From: Lewinellaceae bacterium
GTDB taxonomy: Bacteria > Bacteroidota > Bacteroidia > Chitinophagales > Saprospiraceae
NCBI GenBank assembly: GCA_020636025.1
Contig: JACJYQ010000008.1
Coordinates: 62,001-126,000, forward strand
Length of the DNA: 64,000 nt
Reading direction: 5' to 3'
Shown: positions 17,881-26,300 of the stretch, piece after piece
Layout of the letters: each line of letters opens with the position of its first letter
How positions within the stretch are numbered: position 1 is the stretch's first letter
Made by a program: the position numbers and the translations under genes
The notes under the pieces: model-generated
Database searches by the model: none
What the model was told of the DNA's origin: nothing
What the model saw: the letters and a program-made list of their open reading frames with translations, nothing else

Positions 17881-18411
17881 ATGTTATCTCAAGACATTTA
17901 CTACTTTATTGGTTTTATGGGTTGCGGAAAAACCTATTGGGGACAAAAAATCTCTGCCTTGGCCAGTGTGGAATTTATTGATCTTGACAAACTGATCATT
18001 GAAAAGGTAAAAAATTCAATACCACAGATTTTTCAGCTTTATGGGGAAGATGGGTTTCGTGAAATTGAATCTGCCTGTTTACGCTCTATTAAATCCGACA
18101 AAACAACCATTGTGGCCACCGGTGGCGGCACACCATGTTACCATCAGAATATGGATTGGATGAAACATCAGGGAAAAACCATCTATTTGAAAACACCCAT
18201 TTCTTTATTGGCCGGAAGGTTAAAGAAGCAAATGAATGAAAGGCCTTTATTAAGAAATATTCAGCAGGAAAATCTTGATGCTTATATTGCTCAAAAGCTT
18301 CAAGAGCGAAGTAAATATTACGAACAAGCCGATATTATTCTGCATCAAAACCCACAAAACAATCAGCTTTTTGAACAACTTTTATTGAAGGAAATCATTT
18401 CTGAAAGGTAA
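17881..18411 (+). CDS. aroK: Shikimate kinase
   Basis: 176 residues, the usual length. It has the Walker A loop MGCGKTYWG (about 14-22), the shikimate-binding FIDLDK and FREIES, the VVATGGGTPC block, and the lid and adenine-binding segments (MNERPLL, QERSKYYEQAD). It phosphorylates shikimate to shikimate 3-phosphate in aromatic amino-acid synthesis. The Walker A second position is Cys where Ala or Ser is more common. The 3' end overlaps the convergent recQ gene by 17 bp. Confidence 0.95.
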   Translation: MLSQDIYYFIGFMGCGKTYWGQKISALASVEFIDLDKLIIEKVKNSIPQIFQLYGEDGFREIESACLRSIKSDKTTIVATGGGTPCYHQNMDWMKHQGKTIYLKTPISLLAGRLKKQMNERPLLRNIQQENLDAYIAQKLQERSKYYEQADIILHQNPQNNQLFEQLLLKEIISER

Positions 18412-20299
18412 CCAGTCCTTGATCATCTTGAACAAGCAATCCTTCATCCAGTAAATACTCCAACACTCTGGCTACCTGCTCATGGCGTTTCTGGGCAAAG
18501 CCGCTTAAGACTTCTTCAATTGAGAGTGATTCCTTTCCCAGTACCTGCCGGATCTTGTGTTCATAACTCTCAAACTCATTTGTATTTACCTCAGACTTAT
18601 TCCGGCCTGTGCAGACATCGCAAATCCCACAAGGTTTTGAATCAGGTTCATCAAAATAGCGCAACAACTGTTGGCTCCGGCATTTACGGTTTTCAGCATA
18701 GGCAATAGCACTGGCAATTCGCTGCTCTGCCCTTGATTTCCGGAAATTATACAACTCATGGTTTATTACCAGATTTTCAGGCAGCACCCTTTCCCGCGTA
18801 AAAATCAATTGTGGTGAATCATGTATTGGTTCGTACGCCAGCACCTCCTCATGCTGTGCAGCCATCAATACTCTCTTTACTTCTTCGGTGCTACATTTTG
18901 CATATCCGGAAATCGTGCTTTCACTGATATCAACAAAACCCTGCTGAATACCAGGATAAGCTCTAAGCATGGTCTTAATCACAGCGTCTGCTTTGGGGTT
19001 TCTCAACTGGTAATCATATATCGCTTCCCGACCCGCAGTTACATGCACCTTGGCAGGCGTGGAAGAAGCCTCTGGCAGGTAGATCCAGCCTTCCTGCTCG
19101 AGCAATTTTAGCGAAGCGTGGGTTTGCCCATGCTCTAGTTTGTAGGTTTTACAAAATCCACTCAGATCGAAGTCAAAACTTTCTCCTAGTCCAGCGCCAA
19201 CAGCAAGTTGAGTGTAACTTGCCAAAGAGGCATACACACTACGTACCATATCTACAGGAGGATAGGATGCCTTCAAATAATACTGTAGCGTATTCGCATC
19301 GCTTTTCCCATAAAGCAGTGTAGCGTAGGATTTTTTACCATCCCGCCCTGCCCTGCCGGCTTCCTGAAAATAGGCTTCCAGCGTTTCGGGTATCTGCCAA
19401 TGCACCACTATACGCACATCCGGCTTATCGATGCCCATGCCAAAAGCATTTGTACAAACCATGATCCGGGTTTTTCCCGCTATCCATGCTTCTTGTCGTT
19501 TATTTCTCTGGTCACTGGAAAGTCCGGCATGGTAGCTGTCGGCAATTATTCGATTTTGTATTAGAAACTGAGCAATTTCCCTGGTTTCGCCACGGGTACG
19601 CACATACACCAGACCAGAGCCAGGTACGTTTCGCAGGATGTCAAGCAACTTTTCCCGTTTCTTATCCTCATACAGTACGGAATACGACAGGTTCTCACGC
19701 AGAAAGCTTTTTCGAAATACCAAAGGTTCGCGGAAAGCCAGTTTTTCCTGAATATCAATTAAGACCTCTTTTGTCGCAGTTGCTGTAAGCGCTAAAACCG
19801 GAACATTGGGTAGCAACTCACGCAACTCAGCAATTTTCAAATAAGATGGTCTGAAATCGTATCCCCATTGACTCACGCAATGTGCCTCATCTACTGCAAT
19901 CAGGTTGATCTGCATGCGTTTCAGCCGTTCAATGGCCAACTCGGTTTGCAATCTCTCGGGACTCAGGTAAAGTAGTTTATAGGCTCCGTTGCAAGCATTT
20001 TCAAATACTATATCCACCATTCTTCTGCTCATTCCGGAAAACACAGCTGCCGCCGGAACACCAAGTTTTTGCAAATTTTGCACCTGATCCTTCATAAGCG
20101 CAATCAAAGGAGAAATTACGATGGTAATACCCTCCAGACAAAGTGCCGGCACCTGAAAACATACAGATTTACCACCACCAGTAGGTAATAAAGCCAACGC
20201 ATCTTTACCATCCAGCGCTGACTGAACAATCTCTTCCTGCATCGGCCGGAAGCTCTGATGTCCCCAGTATTGTTGTAAAATGGATAGCGGTGATAACAA
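18395..20299 (-). CDS. recQ: ATP-dependent DNA helicase RecQ
   Basis: About 634 residues. RecQ order is complete: motif 0 (FRPMQEEIV), Walker A (LPTGGGKSVCF), DEAH box (VDEAHCVSQWGYDFRP), helicase C domain with GRAGRDG, the zinc-binding region (CRSQQLLRYF...CGICDVC) and a winged-helix C-terminus. There is no clear HRDC domain. It unwinds 3'-5' during recombination and replication-fork repair. The start is uncertain. No ATG precedes motif 0, and a TTG at 20320 lies inside a -7 promoter box (20325-20318). I therefore prefer the in-frame TTG at 20299. Confidence 0.93.
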   Translation of the reverse strand: MLSPLSILQQYWGHQSFRPMQEEIVQSALDGKDALALLPTGGGKSVCFQVPALCLEGITIVISPLIALMKDQVQNLQKLGVPAAAVFSGMSRRMVDIVFENACNGAYKLLYLSPERLQTELAIERLKRMQINLIAVDEAHCVSQWGYDFRPSYLKIAELRELLPNVPVLALTATATKEVLIDIQEKLAFREPLVFRKSFLRENLSYSVLYEDKKREKLLDILRNVPGSGLVYVRTRGETREIAQFLIQNRIIADSYHAGLSSDQRNKRQEAWIAGKTRIMVCTNAFGMGIDKPDVRIVVHWQIPETLEAYFQEAGRAGRDGKKSYATLLYGKSDANTLQYYLKASYPPVDMVRSVYASLASYTQLAVGAGLGESFDFDLSGFCKTYKLEHGQTHASLKLLEQEGWIYLPEASSTPAKVHVTAGREAIYDYQLRNPKADAVIKTMLRAYPGIQQGFVDISESTISGYAKCSTEEVKRVLMAAQHEEVLAYEPIHDSPQLIFTRERVLPENLVINHELYNFRKSRAEQRIASAIAYAENRKCRSQQLLRYFDEPDSKPCGICDVCTGRNKSEVNTNEFESYEHKIRQVLGKESLSIEEVLSGFAQKRHEQVARVLEYLLDEGLLVQDDQGLVTFQK

Positions 20300-20317
20300 A
20301 GGAATTCCGATTTTAGG

Positions 20318-20325
20318 CAAAGGTA
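20318..20325 (-). promoter_or_regulatory. Bacteroidota -7 box for recQ
   Basis: The minus strand reads TACCTTTG immediately before recQ. It overlaps the most upstream possible TTG start codon, which argues that translation starts further in. Confidence 0.55.
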
Positions 20326-20360
20326 TTTAATAGACAGTTTTTGAAAAAACACGGTTATGA

Positions 20361-20414
20361 ATCCAAACAATCCCGAAGGGATTTCACACAAGTAACCCCG
20401 GATGAAATCCGGGG
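20361..20414. repeat. REP element, left copy
   Basis: Contains two hairpins: AATCCC-GAA-GGGATT and CCCCGGATGAAATCCGGGG. The same 54-bp sequence occurs inverted at 21127-21180 on the other side of the transposase gene, with one or two differences. These are presumably the substrate repeats of that enzyme. Confidence 0.9.
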
Positions 20415-20571
20415 AGCCGGGGTGCCGGGGTGCCATGAGCCGGGGGGCCGGGGTGCCAGGGTGCCAGGGAGCCGAGGAGCCGGGGTGCCAGGGTGCCAGG
20501 GAGCCGAGGAGCCGGGGTGCCGAGGAGCTGGAGTCCCACTGTGCCGGGGAGCCAGAATGCCATAAACTCCA
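20411..20571. repeat. GC-rich octamer array (RGGGWGCC words)
   Basis: About 18 consecutive 8-nt words such as GGGGTGCC, AGGGTGCC, AGGGAGCC and GAGGAGCC directly follow the REP hairpin. A longer block (GTGCC AGGGAGCC GAGGAGCC) is repeated. The strand is very G-rich and could form G-quadruplex structures. All six frames give repetitive peptides, so it is not coding. Confidence 0.85.
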
Positions 20572-20617
20572 GGCGCAGCCGGGCAGACCAGTACGGGGCA
20601 CAAAAGCAAAACCTCCA

Positions 20618-21064
20618 CTACTCAAAATACCTATCATCATAATCCACAGCATGCCGTATCAACAACTCTCTCAATTCATTTTTAGCACTCTTTTTCTTGT
20701 GATGTGCCTCCTGGTTTTTCACATAGTTTATGAGATTTGCTTTCGCATCTATAGAGTAGGTAAAAGCGCCATACCCTTCTTGCCAACCTTCAAACTCAGG
20801 AAAGCAGCCACTCGACTTCAAGTATTTTGAGGAAGAACTTTTTATAGTCTTCACTAGCAATGCCAGGGATACAGCCGGGTGCAGACTGCAAATGATGTGT
20901 ACATGGTCTTCGACACCATTTATCCTGTAGGTGTGGCAATTCTTGTTTTTCAGAATGCCCCAGATGAATTTGTAGAGTATAGGGCGGTTTTCTTTGATAA
21001 GGGTTGGTTTACGGTATTTGGTACTGAAAACGATTTGATATAGCGATTGGTTGTAGGAGCTCAT
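20618..21064 (-). CDS. REP-associated tyrosine transposase (RAYT, IS200-like fold)
   Basis: 148 residues from the ATG at 21064 (MSSYNQSLYQIVFSTKYR). The frame is open upstream, but that part is only translated REP sequence. Y1/HUH signatures are present: HVH at about 53-55 (GVEDHVHIICSLHP) and the catalytic Tyr in NLINYVKNQEAHHKK. The length fits Bacteroidota Y1 transposases. It should nick and join single-stranded REP hairpins. The gene is framed by inverted REP copies (20361-20414 and 21127-21180), the usual RAYT arrangement. The RAYT seems intact. Confidence 0.92.
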   Translation of the reverse strand: MSSYNQSLYQIVFSTKYRKPTLIKENRPILYKFIWGILKNKNCHTYRINGVEDHVHIICSLHPAVSLALLVKTIKSSSSKYLKSSGCFPEFEGWQEGYGAFTYSIDAKANLINYVKNQEAHHKKKSAKNELRELLIRHAVDYDDRYFE

Positions 21065-21126
21065 GGTTTGGTTTTTTTGTGGGTTATTCGATTGGTTTCT
21101 GGGGGGGGATGGGTGGCATCCTCCTT

Positions 21127-21205
21127 CCCGGATTTCATCCGGGGTTATTTGTGTGAAATCCCTTCGGGATTGTTTGGGTTTCACCCGGGGTTATTTGCGT
21201 GATGT
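21127..21205. repeat. REP element, right copy plus partial third copy
   Basis: 21127-21180 is the inverted copy of the left REP. It is followed by a degenerate start of another copy (CACCCGGGGTTATTTGCGTGA, shortened hairpin, to 21205). The rest of the intergenic space up to 21470 is AT-rich and shows nothing recognisable. Confidence 0.85.
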
Positions 21206-21470
21206 TCTATTGGAGTGATTTGAAATTTTTCTTGGGTAAGTATATTTCGTTTTTTTCATGGTGAATTGGTTTGTATTTGTGATTGACTTTTGTGATGGAC
21301 CTTGCATTCCAGGGTTCTCCCACGCTTCTCATTTTTAGAATTTTAAAGCTATCTAGATCTCAAGCTACTATTAAAATTACGGGAGATTATTGAAAAAGAC
21401 AAGCCTATTCTAAACCATTATGCATAGATTTGACTCAGCTTGCTTCAGTTTCTCGAACATTAGTAGATAA

Positions 21471-22712
21471 ATGGACAATAACAAACTAAAGGTCACTTTT
21501 TACTTTCTCACTTTGATTGTATTAGTCAAATGGGGAACGGACATTTTTCTAAACACCGCAAATCCATTTGCTCTTTTACTAGCAACTTGTCTATTTTCCT
21601 GGTATAGTTTTGTGGCATTAAGCAATCCCCAAACAACGAAAGTCAATAATACCAGTAATTTAGTATATCCATGGATACATGCTTTTGTAGGGATTTTTGG
21701 AATTTTCACTGCTACGGAGGAATTAAGAAAATTATGGATAAAGTTCTCTGACTATGCCAGGTATTCAGATGTAATCCCGCAATTAAAGTCCCAATGCAAC
21801 TGGTTTTTTTCTGGTCAATTTCCTTACCAGGAAGTAACGGAGGTGGGCCACCATCCATTTCCAGTGTATATGCCATTCCACTGGTTTCCAGTTCAAATAT
21901 CTAACTTGCTTGGAATAGATGTCAGATGGTCTTCTATTATTATGCTTGCAATAGCAACAGGCTTATCGGGATTTTTGCTCTCCAGATATTATACCAAAGT
22001 TTCTATTAAATTAAGCATACCGGGAATGCTTTTATTTGCATTGCCACTATGGGCATTCGTATTGGAGGATGAACATGAAATCGCATTAAGCTTGGAGGGA
22101 ATTGTTACAGCATGGTATTTAGTTCTAGCAGTTGGATTAGCAACAAAAAACCATATTGTAATCACCATAGGTCTTATCGGTGCAGTTCTTTCCAGATATT
22201 CACTTTTGTTTTGGCTACCAGCTTTTGCACTGTTGCTTTGGCTTAATGTTCCAAAAAGGATTTCAATTTTAATGTGGGGAAGCGTAATCCTCTCAGTGCT
22301 TGTCTTTTTTGTCTTTCCTTTCTGGGTTAAAGAGCCCAATTTAGTACATAGAATTCTGGATTACTATTATGGCGCTGCAGATAATTCATGGCTTCGACCT
22401 GATGAATATACCTTTAAAGATGGGTTGAGCTTTAATATTCACTTTAGAAATTGGTTGCCAGGTACACCAATTGAGAACAAAGGCCTTAGAACCTTTCCGC
22501 AGGTAATAACTGAGCTAATAATATGTGGTCTAGGAGTGTATTTTTACCAAAAGAAATGGAAAAACAATGTGGACCTATATACCTTTTCCTTGATCCTATT
22601 ATTTTTCATGATAATGATACTTTACCTATTCAGCCCAATGCTATTTCAGTATTACTTACTTATGCCATTAAGTGTATCTGCCTTAATAACCTGGTTAGTA
22701 ATAGTGAAGTAA
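21471..22712 (+). CDS. Polytopic membrane protein, GT-C glycosyltransferase-like (uncertain)
   Basis: 413 residues with about ten hydrophobic segments spread along the whole length. A long extracytoplasmic loop lies at about 80-140 (SQCNWFFSGQFPYQEVTEVGHHPFPVYMPFHWFPVQ). The layout resembles GT-C or DUF2029/GT87-type polyprenyl-phosphate sugar transferases, but I see no diagnostic DxD/ExD motif beyond acidic pairs in loop 1, so the function is open. The gene is more AT-rich than its neighbours and sits directly after the RAYT/REP unit, which is compatible with later acquisition. No operon partner. Confidence 0.6.
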   Translation: MDNNKLKVTFYFLTLIVLVKWGTDIFLNTANPFALLLATCLFSWYSFVALSNPQTTKVNNTSNLVYPWIHAFVGIFGIFTATEELRKLWIKFSDYARYSDVIPQLKSQCNWFFSGQFPYQEVTEVGHHPFPVYMPFHWFPVQISNLLGIDVRWSSIIMLAIATGLSGFLLSRYYTKVSIKLSIPGMLLFALPLWAFVLEDEHEIALSLEGIVTAWYLVLAVGLATKNHIVITIGLIGAVLSRYSLLFWLPAFALLLWLNVPKRISILMWGSVILSVLVFFVFPFWVKEPNLVHRILDYYYGAADNSWLRPDEYTFKDGLSFNIHFRNWLPGTPIENKGLRTFPQVITELIICGLGVYFYQKKWKNNVDLYTFSLILLFFMIMILYLFSPMLFQYYLLMPLSVSALITWLVIVK

Positions 22713-22744
22713 CAAGCTGAAACTAATTTGGGATAACATATACC

Positions 22745-23254
22745 TTAAGCATCCAATACCCACAAATTTACTTCCTGCTCAAAATTAATGGACCCAGGTG
22801 TGGTGGTATATGTTTTCAAAAACCGGAAGCCAAGCCTGGCCAGGGTTTTATTAGGTGCCGGGTTCGCTGCAAATGGCTCAGCATACAGCCTTTGAAGCTT
22901 CATATTCCTAAAGAAATAGGGCAAGGTCATTCGTACAAACTCTAAGCCCAGGCCTGACCTCCGGTTCTGGGCTTGCCATAGATGCAGGTGCATGTAGGCT
23001 TCTTCACCATAGATGATCTTGTTCACATTACAGTGACCAACCGGCACTCCATCCAACTCCCAAATGATGCAATAGGCTTTTTTGTCCGCGTACGCTTGAG
23101 TGGTTTGCTTATGCAACATTTGCCTCAATTCATCCGGGCTGGGTAGTTTGTTAATATCGGCTCCCATGCCTCTTAGGTATTCCGTATCGGCTGTCACCCA
23201 GTAATGGATGATCAGGTCGATGTCCGAACTTCTTATTTCTCTAACTGTTTGCAT
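22745..23254 (-). CDS. GNAT-family N-acetyltransferase
   Basis: 169 residues with the RimJ/RimL-like GNAT layout. It opens with VREIRSSDIDLIIHYW. The beta4 segment is followed by an acetyl-CoA loop degenerate to QNRRSGLGLEFVRM in place of Q/R-x-x-G-x-G/A. The C-terminal LQRLYAEPFAANPAPNKTLARLGFRFL block carries the Asn and Leu typical of the fold. It transfers acetyl from acetyl-CoA to an amine; the substrate cannot be told. It stands alone. Confidence 0.85.
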   Translation of the reverse strand: MQTVREIRSSDIDLIIHYWVTADTEYLRGMGADINKLPSPDELRQMLHKQTTQAYADKKAYCIIWELDGVPVGHCNVNKIIYGEEAYMHLHLWQAQNRRSGLGLEFVRMTLPYFFRNMKLQRLYAEPFAANPAPNKTLARLGFRFLKTYTTTPGSINFEQEVNLWVLDA

Positions 23255-23280
23255 GGCTTACTCGGTACCAAAATAGGCAT

Positions 23281-23361
23281 AAAAAAAGATTCACCACAGA
23301 TTACCCGGATTTTCACAGATATTTTATTGCTCTGTGCCAATCTGCGAAACCTGTGGTGAAT
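23281..23361 (-). terminator. Long palindromic terminator after the SprB-repeat giant gene
   Basis: Perfect 11-bp outer arms (ATTCACCACAG at 23289-23299, CTGTGGTGAAT at 23351-23361) enclose inner CACAGAT/CTCTGTG complementarity. On the minus strand the stem is followed directly by a T-run (23288-23281). It starts 25 bp after the stop codon at 23386. Confidence 0.7.
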
Positions 23362-23385
23362 ACTTGAACCCACGATCACGGTGGA

Positions 23386-26300
23386 TTATTTATCCAATAT
23401 GATTTTGCGGGCAATTTGCTGATTTCCAACCCGGATCACAACCGAATACAGGCCATCAGCCAAATTGTGCATACTCAAATCGATATGCTTCAATTTGCTG
23501 GAATTCTGCTGCATCACCCGGCGTCCGGTTTGGTCATATACCTGCATAAATACAGACTCATCTACCAATTCCGCAGGTAACATCACCGTCAGATTTCCCG
23601 CTGTAGGATTCGGGAAAATTCTGATCTCGTCGAGCGCAATCGGCGTATGTGTAGCCGAGGTATTGTCTACGATGAATATCTGAGTGGCGATGGTACATCC
23701 GTTGTCATCAATAACATCCAGTGTGTAAATACCGGCGCCTAATCCACTAATATTCTGGTTAGTGGAAATTTGAACACCATTAAACATCCAGGAATAAGTG
23801 TAAGGTGGTAAACCACCAGAAACATTGATAAATATGGCTCCTATATTCTGGAAATTAAAATCATTAATGATGGTGTCAACCATGATCGAAATTTGAGGCA
23901 AAATGGTTACCTCAAATGAGCATGATCCCATATTACCCTCAGAATCTGTAAAGGTGTAAGTAGTTGTAGTTGTTCCCACAGGGAAGGTCGCACCAATCGG
24001 CAATCCTTCTGTAATGTTGAAGAACCCTCCGTTGATCAGACAGTTGTCGGTTGCAGTAGGCGCCTGGTACGACACTGGATTGTCTTCGAAGCACAACACC
24101 AAACTTGGAGAACAAACAAGTGATGGGTTTGAATTGTCAATTGCTGTAACGGTGATGGTGTCTGTAGTTGTATTGCCAGCATCATCCATCGCTGTAATCA
24201 CCACTTCGTGCTCGCCTAATTGAAGACAAGTAAACTCATTTGGCACTATGCTCACCGATGACAGAACACAGTTGTCAGTCACAGTGGCACCCAGGTTAAC
24301 CGTAGTGAGTATAACAGAACCATTGGGTCCAATGGGCACGCTGGTATCTGATGCTGCAATAACAGGTGCTTCGGTGTCCTCAGCCATGATGTCCACATCC
24401 AGCGTTGCAACACAGCCACTTTCATCTGTCACTGTAGCCGTGTAGGTATCAGCGATTAGCCCAATGGCCTCCGTGCCCGTTTGTCCATCGCTCCACTCTA
24501 CCGACAAATCTCCAGTTCCACCGGCTATACTAATGAATGCCTCCCCTTCTGGTGCAGTAGCACAGTTTGTGAGTGTAACTGAATCAAGCGTAACAGTTAT
24601 AGCTGGAGGATCTATCAAATCTACTGAAACTTCTATCGAACAGTTGTTTACATCAGTTACGGATACCGTATGGGTTCCTGCTGGCAAACCAGTTTCTGTT
24701 GCATCTGTACCACCGGAACTCCAGGCATAGCTAAAGCCGCCGGCCCCACCGGTAAGCAAAATGGTTGCGACACCATTTGAGTCACCGACACAAACAGGGT
24801 TGGTCGTTTGGAAATCAGTTGTCAGACTGCAATTACCTGCAATGACCTCTACCTCCTTCACGTCCTGACAGCCATTGGCATCCATCACACTCACAGTGTA
24901 AATACCAGGCAAAAGATCCATGATCATGGCAGTAGTCTCACCATTGCTCCAGGCATAGTTGTACGGCATGGTACCACCGCTGGCATTTGCAGAGGCTGTT
25001 CCATCTGCGGTTCCAGGGCCGCTCGTTACCGAGCCGTTAGGACTTGCAATAAGCTGTGTAGGTTGATCAATGGTAAAGGTTTGCACATCCGGACAATTAG
25101 CTGCATCTGTTACAGAAACAGAGTAGCTACCTACGGCCAAATTGCTGATGGTATCGGTGGTTTCACCGGTACTCCACATTACCATATATGGACTGGTTCC
25201 TCCGCTAAAGTTCAGGAAGGCAGTACCGTTTCCTTCGCCAAAACAAGTTATATCGGAAGAGTTTAAATCAACAGCAAGCGTACAATCGAACTGACTTACG
25301 TTTACTGTTTTCACTTTTGTACAACCGTTTATATCTGTAACAGTAACAGTATAAGAACCCGGTAATAATCCGGTTATTGTCTGTGTCATTTCACCATTGC
25401 TCCATGCATAAGTATAACCTGGAGTTCCACCAGTTGGATTGGCGGTCGCTGTACCATCAGCCGCTCCGTTCAACATTTGTGGGGTAGCGGTTGCGTTGGT
25501 TACAATGGCAGCAGGAGCCGTAACCGTGGCTGAAACTGTAGCTGTGCAGTTATCTCCATCGGTAACAGTAGCCGTGTACAAACCAGGCGCCAGGTTATTG
25601 ACCAGGTTTGAAGAGCCTCCATTGCTCCATGCATATGTATATACACCATCTCCACCTCCTGGCAGTACGCTTAGTACACCGTCATTGGACTCGAAACAAC
25701 GCGCATTTGACATGGAATCAACGCTGGCAGTTACATCGGCATACTCCACAACGGTGAAAGAGGCAGTGCTCTGGCATCCTGTTGCTGTATTGGTGACCAG
25801 CACCGAGTATAAACCTGGTACTGACGCCGACAGGAATGCTACAACTCCTGTATTCTGGTTACTCAGATCAGGCAAAGTCCATTGATGGGTCAGATTTGCC
25901 GGGTTGCCCATACTGCTGGCCAGCACATTTACTGAGTTGTTATTACAATTCAGGTTTCCTGAAGTTGACAGTGTTGTTCCCGGAGGTGTGTTATTTAAAG
26001 TCACCATGGCTGCCACCGTGCTAGTGCAACCATTTGGCGCTGTAACTTTCAATTGGTAGTTTCCGGATACGCTAACAGTTGGATTTTGCATCATGGACAT
26101 AAAGCCTCCAGGGCCAGTCCAGGAATAGGAAACCCCGGGAGTGGTAGAATTACCCATCAGGGTTACATCCAGTTGTGCGCAAGTTATCGCTCCACCTGTC
26201 GCCGAGGCATTAGGTGGCGCATTCCCGGCAATCACTTCCGCATTAGAGGTGGATGTGCAACCAGTATTTCCATTGGTAACCAATACGGTATAGGTCCCTG

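Noticed and set aside
20341..20652. Open frames across the G-rich array, such as 20341-20565 and 20402-20830
   Set aside because: All frames give low-complexity peptides made by the octamer repeat and the REP sequence.
20618..21184. 40-residue N-terminal extension of the transposase
   Set aside because: The extension translates the REP element; the conserved family start is at 21064.
24808..25266. Plus-strand frames inside the SprB-repeat gene
   Set aside because: They are antisense shadows of a Thr/Val/Gly-rich repeat protein with a strong frame on the minus strand.
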